From assembly GCA_023212725.1 (NCBI GenBank), contig JALBYF010000079.1:1-64000 (forward strand): a stretch of DNA of 64,000 nucleotides, in the 5' to 3' direction. This stretch comes from Tranzscheliella williamsii. Taxonomy: Eukaryota > Basidiomycota > Ustilaginomycetes > Ustilaginales > Ustilaginaceae. Shown piece by piece: positions 52,612-63,000 of this stretch. How positions within the stretch are numbered: position 1 is the first letter of the stretch; each line of letters begins with the position of its first letter. Both the position numbers and the translations under genes were made by a program. The notes beneath the pieces were generated by a model that saw only the letters and a list, made by a program, of their open reading frames with translations, was not told the DNA's origin and did not search any database.

Positions 52612-53833
52612 CTACATGGTTTTGGCGCCGAGGAGGCTCATGATCTCTTCGTACACGGTGAAGACGATGCCGCCGCTGAGGACGAGGCGCGCAAGGCGCG
52701 GGGTGGCGCCGCGCCAGAACGCAAAGACGCCCTCGTCGCGCAGCGTCACCGCAAAGCAGTTGAACGTGCCCGTGTACTTGTTCCGCGCCTCGAGCGACTG
52801 CATCCGCGTCTTGACCACACTGTACGCATCGCCAACAGCCGCGGCAAGAAAAGCAAAACGAGATCGGTTAGGGCGCGTTACGACGCTCGCGGCGGCAGAG
52901 ACCGACTTACTCCAAGGGCATGGTGGCGTCTGTGGGCGAACGGGGGCAAGCCGCGCGGGCGGGTGTGGAGGCAAAGGCAGAGGGCGGTCAGTGGATCGTC
53001 CCAATGCTCACAGGCGTGGAAGCGGATGCGTTGAGGGGCTACGTACAGACGGTGACGACGCCGGCGACAGCGCCAATGCCAAAGGTGATGCCACCCGGGA
53101 GACTCTGGCCGGGACGGGCGCTGCCGGCAACGAAATTCTTGAGGGTGGAGTAGGTGCCGAAGCGGACGGCGGAGTTGGCGCCCTGGCGGAGCATGACGGG
53201 GAAGAGGCCGCGGTAGATGCCGCGGATGCCCTCTTCCTTGACGATGGCAGCGGTGCCGGGGATGAGGCCGCGCGGATAGCGGGGCTGTGCGCGCTTGCCG
53301 TCGTCGATGAGCTTGGTCTTGATTGTCTCGGACGGTGTCACGGCAAAGACGGCCTCCATCATGCCCGCACCGAGGCCCGCCAGCAGCGAGCGCGGCCCGG
53401 ATAGCTTGCCATTCTCGTCCTTGAGCATGCCCTTGAAATGGTCGTACGAGAGAAAACGCACACCCGCTTTGATCGCATTGCCCGTCACCAACGCTCCACA
53501 GCCCGAGTAGAGCCCGAGGACGCCGTCCTTGGCAAGCGTTGTGCGCACGATGCTGATCGGCCCCGGCGCCTTTTCGCCATGCTTGGCCGCAAACTGTGAC
53601 ACCGTCTTGGTGTACTCGATCGGGTACGTCGCGAAACCCTCGACGGCGCCGGCGGCCGTGCCGGCAATGAGCGAGTAGAGCGGCTTGTCCTTGCGCTGCG
53701 TCGTCTGCGTCAGGGCCGACGCCGACTTTTTGGGCCCCTGCGGTAGATCCTTGATATTGTTGTACGCGGAAGAGGCAGCATCGGCCACATGGGCGCCGAC
53801 GCTACTGCCGTTGCTGGGCGATGCTGCGCTCAT
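52612..53833 (-). CDS. CTP1: Mitochondrial citrate/tricarboxylate carrier CTP1
   Basis: Three exons on the minus strand: 53047-53833, a 19-base exon 52911-52929, and 52612-52819, giving 337 residues. Phases 1 and 2 agree (donors GTACGT and GTAAGT) and rebuild TVYATMPLDVVKTRMQSLEA. The three carrier repeats carry YPIEYTKT, TPSETIKTK and MPLDVVKTR, the unusual first two being typical of citrate carriers (SLC25A1/Ctp1). GAMMEAVFAVTPSETIKT-like sequence GLGAGMMEAVFAVTPSE is a strong family match. The carrier exports citrate from mitochondria in exchange for malate or another tricarboxylate, supplying cytosolic acetyl-CoA for lipid synthesis. A ~45-residue Ser/Ala-rich N-terminus precedes the first helix. 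The micro-exon encodes the core of the third signature. Confidence 0.96.
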
Positions 53834-54419
53834 AGTCGGTGGTCTTCAATAGGCGCTGGGCTCGAGGTCGTAGATAGGAAGGTAACGGATCGATCTGGTC
53901 GCCTTCGCCCACTTCACCGCTCTCCGCATATTCCCACTTTCAACATTGACAGTCATCACCGCTTCGCGTAGAGGGACTTAACATTGACTTCATCAACGAT
54001 GTGGGCCGCCAGCAGCTCACGTGATGTCGTTCATCAGACGACCAACTTCACCTTCTCCCTTCTTCATCGCCTTCCCACCGCTTCTGCTTTACCACGTCTC
54101 TTTGCTGAACGCATCACCTCACTTTTCTTCCGTGTAGCTTTGCCCGCGTAGCTTTGCAAAAGGGCTTTTACTTCTGCCAGCACTTCTATCACGTTCGACC
54201 GGTTCTCATCCGCGGTTAATAGGTCCTCGGGCTTCTCAAGCTCGCACGCACCTGCTCCCCATCTCGGCAACTGGCGCTGACAGAGCCCCGCTCTTCGTCT
54301 AAAACTAGGTCAGCCTTACGGCTGATAGCAGCTGCCTCATAAACTGGCGGGTCGTGGTTCTGGAGAGCGCAACATAACACAGCAGGGCGTGACGCGACGC
54401 AGGGCGCGATAGTGGAGCG
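53834..54419. promoter_or_regulatory. Divergent region CTP1 / SRP9
   Basis: About 590 bases between two divergently read genes. Apart from promoters, the minus strand has a protein-like but ATG-less frame around 54064-54270 that might be an exon of an unrecognised small gene; it is not called here. Confidence 0.4.
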
Positions 54420-54785
54420 ATGGTATACATCACCAACTGGAATGAGTTCCAGCAGCGCAGCGTGAAGCTGTACCAGGCACAGCCGCACAAGGCGCGGTAC
54501 CTACTCAAAGCGCGGCCGGGGGTACAGTCCCTGACGCTCAAGGTGACCGACGATACGACCACGCTCAAATACCGCACGCGCTCGTCGGCGATTCTGGGCC
54601 GGCTCGAGGTGTTCAACCGCGCGATCATGTTTGCCATGGCCGGCAGCAGCACGCCCCTCCAGCTCGCCGCGCCCGCCCCGACCCCCGCCCCCGACGCCCC
54701 TGCCCCCGCTCAGCCAGCCGCCGACACCACCGCAAATCAAGCACCATCAGATAAGAAAAAGAAGAAGAAAAAGGGCAAGAAGTAA
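54420..54785 (+). CDS. Signal recognition particle subunit SRP9
   Basis: A 121-residue protein beginning MVYITNWNEFQQRSVKLYQA, followed by KARYLLKARPGVQSLTLKVT and TTLKYRTRSSAILGRLEVFN, the alpha-beta fold of SRP9. The second half is Ala/Pro-rich and ends in a poly-Lys tail (SDKKKKKKKGKK), as in fungal SRP9/SRP21 proteins. With SRP14 it forms the Alu-domain heterodimer of the signal recognition particle, which slows elongation while the ribosome is brought to the ER. Fungi of the yeast group carry the diverged SRP21 instead; this form is nearer to SRP9. Confidence 0.9.
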   Translation: MVYITNWNEFQQRSVKLYQAQPHKARYLLKARPGVQSLTLKVTDDTTTLKYRTRSSAILGRLEVFNRAIMFAMAGSSTPLQLAAPAPTPAPDAPAPAQPAADTTANQAPSDKKKKKKKGKK

Positions 54786-55031
54786 ATCCCTAAAGTCTCC
54801 GCCCCCGTGTCCGCACCACAGTCTGACCCGTTGTAGCAACATTTCAGTCACACCCAACCGTCACACAATCTCAGCATGGTGTGCATCCCCGTAAGTTTCC
54901 GTGCGCCGCCACACGTTGCTTGTGGTAGGATCCGTGCGGCTCAGCTTTGCTGTGACACAGACACTCTGAGATGGCCATGCACGCGCACTTGGGCGTCGAC
55001 GTTGCGAGTTTCTGGGCAGTGAGCGAGGGCG
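54786..55031. other. Convergent 3' region SRP9 / RING-CH gene
   Basis: About 250 bases between converging genes. It includes an isolated ATGGTGTGCATCCCC followed by GTAAGT at 54876-54890, which could be a first exon (MVCIP) but has no recognisable continuation. Confidence 0.4.
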
Positions 55032-56837
55032 CTAGCGGAGGTCGAGGCCGGAAACGAGGCTGGCGCGGAAGGGGAGGTCTTGGATGGTGGTTGCGTTCCT
55101 GTGTTTCAGCCGGAGGTACTTGTGGAGCAGGCTGGCGGCGTCCTTGGCGGCGATGAAGAGCGCCGCGCCGATGGCGTTGCGGAACCAGACGGGGTCGAGG
55201 TCGTCATAGTGCCGCGGGCTGAGCGAATAGGCCGCGCGGCTGCTTGGATCGCGTCCGCCGAGCGTGTCCTTGAGGAACGAGGCCGCGTCGTCGAAGCCCG
55301 GCAGCCCGCCGCGGAAGAGGAGCGCGACGGGCGACGGCTCGCTCTTGCCAGCGCTAGCCGCTGGCGCCGAGGTGGTGGTGTAGTACGACGAGAGGAGCGT
55401 GCCGCTTGGCCGCGACACGAACCTCTCCATCCCCAGCACGCGCGCCAGCAGTGGCGAGTACCGCGCAGCAAAGCCGAGCAGCCGCCCCATGACATTCGCC
55501 GCCACCGGCAGCCCCAGCGCCGACAGGCAGAAGCGCGCCACGGACTGGTTCGTCAGATAGATGGTCTGCGACGCACCATCATCCCTCACTTCGGCATCCA
55601 TCGGTATGCCGTCGTCCATAGCCGGGACGCCCGGCCCCTCCTCGGCGTCCTCCAGATGGTTGCGCCCGCCGACCACGATCACTCTCCTCCGCCGCCTTCG
55701 CTCCACTGTTGTGGCAGGGGAAGGGGAGTTTTCCGAAGCGCTTGCACGCTCGCCCGACGCGTCCGGGCTGCGCCGCCTGCGGTAGGAAGGACTCAGGACA
55801 GCGTGATAGATTCGTTTCTTAAGCTTGAGGTAAAAGACCCTCAGCCAGGGCACGAGCAAGGCGGTCAGCGCCGGTCCCGGCGGGTAGCTGCGGACACTGA
55901 AGCTGGTCGAGCCAACGCCGGCGGCCGCCAGCCGGTAGTGGATTGCTGTGAGGTTGAGTCTGGCCATGGGAACGGCCACGAGACTGGGAACCCAAGTCAT
56001 GGCAGACTCAAAGATGCGCAGCTTGGAGGCGATAAGGCCGAAGGGGATCATGGGGATGTCGAACCAGAAGTGCCACGGCCAGGGCGGAGCGAGTAACCTC
56101 TTGCTAGCTTCTTTGCCGAGCATCAAGCGAACGGCGACGCAGCCGTAGGCTGTAGCCACCAGCAGCACCGACCCTCCGACAATCGACGCCATACCAACAG
56201 GGACGAGGCGCACCAGAAGCCTGTCACCCATGTCTAGCAGCCTGAGCAACCATGACTTGTGATGGATAAGGATGTACGGCGCTTTGCACTGCGGACAGAG
56301 GACTGTGTCGTCGAGCGGGTTATTTGCTTTCGACTGGTCAACCCACTGCAGGAGACAGGTCTCATGGGCTACCAAGGTGCAGTTGCAAGGATGGACGAAG
56401 CGTCGTCGTGGCCGAAGCCGCTGCTCGGAGATGTCGTTGCTCCCTGACGACGACGATGGAAGCGGGTCTTCGTCTTCCTCGGAGCAGATCCAGCACGTCT
56501 TTGTTCTAAGGTCGCGCACGGTAACGATCTTTTCTGTATGTATTTCCGAGTTGCTGCCACTGCTGCCTTGGAAGCCTGCGGGAACGAAAGAGGGGAAGCG
56601 ATAGGTCCGGGCGGACCCGTCACCGTTTGAGTAGCTCGACGACGCGGAACCTTGTGCCCTTGCCGGGTTTTGCGGCGGCGAGGTGGGGGAAGGCAGAAGA
56701 TCATTCTCCAATGCCTGCTGAGCTGACTTTGGCCGACTCGAGGAAGCAAACGACTCGTCGGCGATTCGCGCACCCGGCATCGTTGTCGCGGCCTCTGCGC
56801 CAGCAGGCATCTGCGGCTGCTCTGGATGATTGGACAT
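55032..56837 (-). CDS. RING-CH (MARCH-type) membrane ubiquitin ligase
   Basis: A 601-residue protein from the ATG at 56837 (MSNHPEQPQMPAGAEAATTM); the frame continues upstream without an ATG. A RINGv zinc finger of the C4HC3 type occupies about residues 115-183: CWICSEEDED ... HPCNCTLVAHETCLLQW ... DTVLCPQCKAPY. Several hydrophobic segments follow, including VGMASIVGGSVLLVATAYG, WPWHFWFDIPMIPFGLIAS and regions near 350 and 480, so this is a multi-pass membrane protein. RING-CH ligases of the MARCH group attach ubiquitin to membrane proteins at the ER, Golgi or mitochondria. It is too short and differently arranged to be Doa10/MARCH6. Target and organelle are unknown. Confidence 0.88.
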   Translation of the reverse strand: MSNHPEQPQMPAGAEAATTMPGARIADESFASSSRPKSAQQALENDLLPSPTSPPQNPARAQGSASSSYSNGDGSARTYRFPSFVPAGFQGSSGSNSEIHTEKIVTVRDLRTKTCWICSEEDEDPLPSSSSGSNDISEQRLRPRRRFVHPCNCTLVAHETCLLQWVDQSKANNPLDDTVLCPQCKAPYILIHHKSWLLRLLDMGDRLLVRLVPVGMASIVGGSVLLVATAYGCVAVRLMLGKEASKRLLAPPWPWHFWFDIPMIPFGLIASKLRIFESAMTWVPSLVAVPMARLNLTAIHYRLAAAGVGSTSFSVRSYPPGPALTALLVPWLRVFYLKLKKRIYHAVLSPSYRRRRSPDASGERASASENSPSPATTVERRRRRRVIVVGGRNHLEDAEEGPGVPAMDDGIPMDAEVRDDGASQTIYLTNQSVARFCLSALGLPVAANVMGRLLGFAARYSPLLARVLGMERFVSRPSGTLLSSYYTTTSAPAASAGKSEPSPVALLFRGGLPGFDDAASFLKDTLGGRDPSSRAAYSLSPRHYDDLDPVWFRNAIGAALFIAAKDAASLLHKYLRLKHRNATTIQDLPFRASLVSGLDLR

Positions 56838-57074
56838 CGTGGTGACTACGGATGCTGTACAGAGGAGAAGGGAAGAAACGGACGAGAAAGGTGACGAGCA
56901 AATTGACACGCAGTAGTCACAGCCAAGATGGTGTGTGAGTGAGTTGCTTGCAAACCTCCACTCGACTGCTGCGCCTTTCACTTGCCAGTTTCCACGCAAT
57001 AATATTAGCAAGAAGCATACAGCAACACACTCACACTCCTTCCGCAGTAGCTACATCAAGTGCCAGACAGCCTC

Positions 57075-58251
57075 ATGACACTGTTAGAAGAGCCGGGCCA
57101 GTCATCGTGGGACCTTTATGCTCATCGTATACCCATCCCCAGTCCAGCTTTGCCCAACCGGGCCTCTGACTCAGTCGCCTCCGCCTCGACCAGCGCCAGC
57201 ACCGCAGCAGATGGAGAGCAAGGCGGATTCTTCTACCTGCCCAACTTCATCACCGAAGATGAGGAGCGCTTCCTGATACAGGCGATACAAGACGCGCCGA
57301 AGCCAAAGTGGAAGACGTTGCAGAATCGCAGGCTCCAGGAGTGGGGCGGCCAGCTCTCGTCTAAGAACATATTGTTGCCGCAGCCTTTGCCCGAATTTCT
57401 CAACCGTCACCCCGACCTGGTCAGCCGCTTGAGGGCCACAGGCGTGTTTGGCCAGTCTGCACATGCCGGTCCGAACCACTGTCTGGTGAACGAGTACCTG
57501 GCTGGCCAGGGCATTATGCCCCACGAAGACGGCCCAGCGTACTTTCCTGCCGTCGCTACCATCGGCCTCGGCTCGTATACGCTGCTCGACATCTACAGAT
57601 ATGTAGATGAGGATCTGCAGAAGGACTTCGAGCAGAGGATGCAAAAGATCGATACACAACATGCCGCCAAGCTCGATGCTTCGGAAGCGACCCCAAACAC
57701 GACCAAATCCAGGATCGTGCCCAAGGAAAGGGTGGAAGGTAACCTAAAGATCCTCCGCGGAGCCCGAGCCCGAGAACCTGATCCGGTCTTTTCCATTCTG
57801 CAAGAGCCAAGATCGTTGCTGATCACCACGGGCCAGGTCTATAAGTAGGTATTCACTCCGTAGACACCAGTTCCGCCTTCACATCGTTCGAGAATTCAGC
57901 CGCTGACATGAATTGCTTCCCTCCTCCAGCAACTACCTGCACGGCATCGCTGAAAGGACCGTAGACGAGGCTGCGGACCTCGACAAGGTCATCAATGTCG
58001 AACTTCTTGGGGACAAAGCCATCCAGGAAACCGCAAGAAAGGCCAAGGCCGTGCAGCAACAGCTTACTCGGAAGTCGGCCAGCGACAAAGGTCCGGTGGC
58101 GACCGCCGATGACGCGGCAGGGACAACCAAGTTGACAAGGGAAACCAGGCTGAGTCTCACTTTCAGAGACGTGGAGAAGGTCAGCAAAGGGGTTGGTGCC
58201 ATGATGGCTTATCTTCAGGGCGGCAAAGGCGCAGAGGCCATAAAGCGATGA
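57075..58251 (+). CDS. AlkB homolog 6-like 2-oxoglutarate/Fe(II) dioxygenase
   Basis: Two exons, 57075-57844 and 57930-58251 (phase 2; donor TATAA|GTAGGT, acceptor CTCCTCCAG), give 363 residues. The N-terminal conserved stretch GGFFYLPNFITEDEERFLIQ and PKWKTLQNRRLQEWGG fit ALKBH6. The iron-binding H150-x-D152 lies in GIMPHEDGPAYFPAVATIGLGS, the third ligand is the His of YLHGI, and the 2-oxoglutarate-binding arginine is in RLSLTFRDVEKV. The enzyme class hydroxylates alkylated bases or other targets; the substrate of ALKBH6 is not settled. The first frame codon upstream is GTG, so the ATG at 57075 is chosen. The gene is divergent from the RING-CH gene, 237 bases away. Confidence 0.93.
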
Positions 58252-58319
58252 GATACCCTGCCGCCTCATTGCAACATACGATGCCCGCATCGACATACTA
58301 TTGCATCTTGGAGGTGAAT

Positions 58320-59507
58320 CTACTCGTATGACCTCTGCGTGCAATATGCTGGGGATTTGTTGGCTTGTGGCTCGCCGATCGCAAAGTTGATGGACGACGT
58401 GAGGATCTCCTTGACATGCGCAAGCTCTTCGTTATCTCTGGGACTGTAGACCAAGCAATACGTTGGTGGAAGACCGAGAGCCGATAATGGCCTAGATTGT
58501 GGTTTACCAGCGCGGACCGCGACATCTGGGTCGGAGGAGAAGAGCTGATGCGGCAGAGACCACCGCCACCATCGGGCTGTAGCGAGTCCAGGCAGCAACT
58601 GTGCTAGCCAGGCCGGCCATCCGATCCAGAATCCCGAATAGGAAGGGCAGCCGGCTAGCGGATGAAGCTCACCCCACCCTCGTTCAATCACATGGGCGGC
58701 GTCTACGACATGGAGGATGCAATGGACGCTGCCGTCGTCCGGGCCGATGCTGTCTTGGTTTGTGGTGGAGTCAACGTCTCTGTGGCCAAGGCTTTTTGGA
58801 TCTTGGGATGAGGGTAAGGCATTGCTGTGGAGGTGGATAAACTCCCCGCCCTTCATGGACGACAAAAGCTTCGTCGACAGAGCGGCGGGAAAGCGGGATG
58901 ATCGAGTGGACCGGGAAGCGGTCGAGGTCTGTGTGACGAGGGTATGGGAAATAGCAAAGAGAGCTACAGCGTTATGTCCTTCCACAAGAGAAGCTCCGGA
59001 GCGTAGATGCGACGGATGTTCGCGCGATTGCTCTTGCAGAAACGAACCAAGCTCCTGAACCAGCTCGGCCTGCGACGCCGAGGATGCCGCCGAGGTGGAG
59101 TAAGTAAATTGGTTCACTTGTCGATGCGGTGCGATGCCAGCGACCACTGGCCGTGGCCCCTGTCTCTTGGGAAGCGAGTGGCCAGTGGTCAGGCGTGCCG
59201 CAGACCTGTTCGTACTGGCCAGCGGCAAATAAGCAAGCGCTAGCGATCCTCGGGTCCACTCAGAGCTCAGCGCGAGTGGCGACAGAATACAGCGGTGTAT
59301 CAACCAGCCGAACAGATTGTGTGGTAGCAAGCCTCCCGGTCCGAGCGACATATATATCTTGTAGTCGGTCCATAGCGTTGTCAGGAGATTGGAGACGCAG
59401 TAGGAGGCCGCGAGCGACAGCGTGACGGGTGCTCGATGGTATGTGCTCACGATGGTCTCCGATAGAGCCTGTATGTTCGTTAGGAATCCTACGCGTGACA
59501 AAGACAT
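58320..59507 (-). CDS. Luciferase-domain (PF17648/DUF5519) protein
   Basis: A 395-residue intronless protein. After a hydrophobic N-terminal segment (VTLSLAASYCVSNLL) comes SLGPGGLLPHNLFGWL, which is typical of fungal DUF5519 proteins. The domain itself shows GGEFIHLHSN, DGSVHCILHVVDAAHVIERG, WGELHPLAG and LPPTYCLVYSPRDNEELAHV. The family is named 'luciferase' after a bioluminescence-related member, but the biochemical role of fungal members is unknown. The N-terminal hydrophobic stretch suggests a membrane anchor or signal. The gene is tail-to-tail with ALKBH6, only 68 bases apart, and divergent from MCM10. Confidence 0.85.
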   Translation of the reverse strand: MSLSRVGFLTNIQALSETIVSTYHRAPVTLSLAASYCVSNLLTTLWTDYKIYMSLGPGGLLPHNLFGWLIHRCILSPLALSSEWTRGSLALAYLPLASTNRSAARLTTGHSLPKRQGPRPVVAGIAPHRQVNQFTYSTSAASSASQAELVQELGSFLQEQSREHPSHLRSGASLVEGHNAVALFAISHTLVTQTSTASRSTRSSRFPAALSTKLLSSMKGGEFIHLHSNALPSSQDPKSLGHRDVDSTTNQDSIGPDDGSVHCILHVVDAAHVIERGWGELHPLAGCPSYSGFWIGWPAWLAQLLPGLATARWWRWSLPHQLFSSDPDVAVRAGKPQSRPLSALGLPPTYCLVYSPRDNEELAHVKEILTSSINFAIGEPQANKSPAYCTQRSYE

Positions 59508-60067
59508 GGTGTGACTCTCAGTGTAGCCCAGCGACGTGCTGACTATGCGCCGAAAATGGCTGAGCCGTATCTGTGAGCGTAGTTGTCACTGCGACGGCGA
59601 CGCTGACGGCAACATGATACTGGAAGGTGGGTTGTAAACTTGTGGGATGACGACCTGCGATTATTGAGTATACAATTTCAGGGTCCACTCACGCTATTTC
59701 GCTTGGCAGAGAAGCTTGGTTGGCGATAAAGCTGCAGCAGCAGCAGCGTTTTAGCCATGAATACAACCCTAAACCAGAGGATGCACTTTTAGAGGTGAGT
59801 GTCATGTTAGGCCAACGCTCTGTCCAAGCCTTTAACATAGGACTGCTATGTCTGCACTTTACACGGCCGGCCGTCACGTCACGCTTAGCGCTGACACGCT
59901 TCGCGACTTCCAACAGATTCAACAAAGTGTTGGACTTTGATAGCTTCGACCGTACCATCATACACTATCATACACTGTCGTCTGTACCCTTGGTGCAGTC
60001 ACCGTCGTAAACTGCAACACAGCACAGTGGCGGCTGACCATACAGGCGTTCAAGCGTTCGCTTCTCT
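59508..60067. promoter_or_regulatory. Divergent region DUF5519 gene / MCM10
   Basis: About 560 bases between divergently read genes, so both promoters lie here. Short frames show no family resemblance. CAGCAG-type bases run near 59731-59745. No specific promoter element recognised. Confidence 0.4.
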
Positions 60068-63000
60068 ATGGAGGCTTCGAGGACAAAGGCTCGTGTCGCC
60101 GCAGCCTCACTAGCTACCACCTCATGCTCAAATGGCTCCCGTGGCCCTGCCGAACGCGATCAAAACCGGCTATGTGGAAACGGCCTGGAGCGAGCCTCGG
60201 AGTCTGCGCATAGCTCCGTATCTAGCCGTAAGAACGCATCATCGGTTCTTGCACCGGCATCGCCTTCGAAAACCCGGATTGCATCCGTCGAGGCTCTCAA
60301 GACTAGACTGGCACAGAAGAAGAATGGCGAAGAATGGCAGCAACAGGAACTCCTGGCGTATGCAGAGTCGAAGGTAAGGATGTATACGTCGAAAGAGCCT
60401 GGCCGCGTTGCGCAACATCTCCCAGCCGACAGTCTTTTAGATACCCACGCTGCCGAACGGCTCGAGCATGGACCTGGCCTGGAGAGCAAATCATTACGCG
60501 AAGGCTCCCAGGATACTTTCCTGCACAGGGCGCAGAAGGTCCACCAGTCTCTGTTGGACAAGCAAAAGAAGGCCGTCGAGCTGCAAAGGCTGAAACTAGA
60601 GGCGCAGCGTCGAGAGCAGCTGCGTAGCTCAGGCTTCACAGACAGCCCCTCGTCGAGCTCCCAAACTGGCGCCTTCACACGTTCAAGTACGCATGCGGCT
60701 GTAGCGGAGGAGGATGTCGACAGGTACTCTGAGGATGACGTCGACTTTGATAATGACCCGAGCGCGTCATTGATGCCGTTGCAGCCGGGTTTGCAGAGGA
60801 GCGAGGACGATCTGACGCTGGTAGAGAACCTCGTCCCCGGGCCCAGACCCTTGCCCCCGCATCCAGAGGACCCCAAGTGGGAACGCATGGAGCCTTACTC
60901 GGGCCACAAGCTCCGCGAGAGGTCCTTGCCCCATACAGAGCTCAAAGACTATCTAAGAGGCAGATATCATCTTCCGCCTTCTATGATCTATTCTATCGCT
61001 CGGCCCATTGATACCGCCGGCGCCGGCGGCAATACAAACTGGAAGGACCTGCGCAGCGGTCAGTATGAAGTGCCAGTCGACGGCGACTTTGTTGTAATCG
61101 CAACAATTGTCGAGAAGAGCGATACTTTGATGACGAAGGGGTTCGACAACGAGGCGCAGGACTCGAGGGACGCTGCAGGCAAGCCTGGCTCCGGGTTCGG
61201 TACCGGTGCGAGCAATTTGCACGACGATACCGATCCCATCGTTTTCCAAGACGCGAATGCCGGTAGTGACGGCAGATTGCGCTTGGATCTGGAGCCGGGT
61301 AATAGCAATGCCTTTGGCAGCAGCGCCTCCAAGCAGCCATGGTCAAAAGGATCGCTTCAAGACGAAGAGACAAAGCGCAAAAAAGAGGAGGCGCGCCTCT
61401 CCAACCGTCGCAGAAAGTTTGTCATCATGAAGCTGGTAGACTTGGGTTGGAACTCTGGCTCTGGCAGTGGCGGGGGTGAGGGAGGCGGCAGCCGAGGCGA
61501 CAATTACCTCTCGCTGGTGGCCTACGAGTCCGATCTGATGGACACCTCGTTCATCACGCACAATACCAATGTGCGCTCTGAGGTGGCGGCGGTCCTGTCT
61601 GCCAACTCTGGCACGAACCGAAAGTGGGTAAATGGGTCAAAGGGTGCCTTCGAGCTGCTGTTCCAGCAGGCAGAGGGGACCGTAATCGCCGTTATGAACC
61701 CGAAAATATTAAAGCCTTACGGCAAGCCGGGGTCGCCCGAGGCCAAGATGCTGCGCGTTTCGCCACGGTCGGTGGAAGACTGTCTTGTCATCGGACAGGC
61801 GGCGGACTACCGGCGCTGTTCAGCGACCAAAGCGAACGGCATGCGGTGTGGCAACTTTGTCGACATCAAGGCGAGGAAGCAGGCGCGCGCGACCGTCTGC
61901 GATTTCCACCTGACCAGACACGTCGACGAGCTCGCGCGCGGTCGGCCCGAGTTCGCGGCCAACGCAACAAGTCGCATCGCGGGGGGAGGCGGCGGCGGTG
62001 GTGGTGGTGGCAGTGGCGGGTACGGAAGGAGTGGTGGGGGCGGACGCGGTGGGGGCTTCTCGTCGTCCGGCGCGTCTTCGGGCTGGGGCCGGGGGCGTCG
62101 CAAGAAGGACTGGTCCAGCGGCAGCAACTACGGCGACGCTGTGGCGCGGTCGCGGGCGCAGCTGGCCAAGACCCTCAACTCGTCGTTCGGCAACGTTGGC
62201 GATGGAATGGAGAGCAACGGCGGGCAGGTATACGTGTCGCAGTCGCCGATGGGCGGAGCGCACGGCGCTGGTGCCGATGCGGGCGTAAGGGCTTCGGACC
62301 CATCCAGCTGGAACTACAATGTGACAGGGCGGTACGGGCGCGAGGTAACCGCGAAGCAGGCGCGGCTGAAGAAGCAGATAGAGGAGGAGGAGCTCAAGTG
62401 GAAAATGCAAGCACGCTTTGTTCCGCCCACGCCGACAAACCTTGGTGGCACGGGCATAAAGGGTGGCAACGACGGCAACGATACAGACGGGAAGGCGACG
62501 GAGGGCGGGGCTGCAGCGGCTGTTCTTCCGGTACTGCCAAATGGGAGCGCCGAGATGATCGAGGCGGCCTACACCACGCTCGAGCAGCGCAAGCGCGAAG
62601 CGGGGCAGAGGAAGGCGGCGGTCGAGGCCAAGCGGCGCAAGTACACCGGCGTGGTTGCTGCGGGCACGCCTGCCCAGCGCGACGGCAACGCGGCCAAGCT
62701 CACATTCATGCAGCGGACCCCCGCTTCCGCGCGCTCACAGGCGCCGCTCGGCGCCGGCTCAGCGCGTTCCTTCCGCGCATCCGCCACTCCCGACAAGGAC
62801 GCCCGCTCCACCCTCCTCTCGCTCGCCGCCGGGCCCCCAGCCCAGCCCACCGCCGCCCCCAACCTCCGCATCAACAAGCGCCACCGCCCAAAGCTTCGCC
62901 TCCCCACCGAAGAGCTCAACCGCCCATCTCGCTTAAAGGTCGTCGCTGGCGAACTTCTCTCCCTCGACGACCTGCAGGACGACTGGGAAGACGACCTGCA

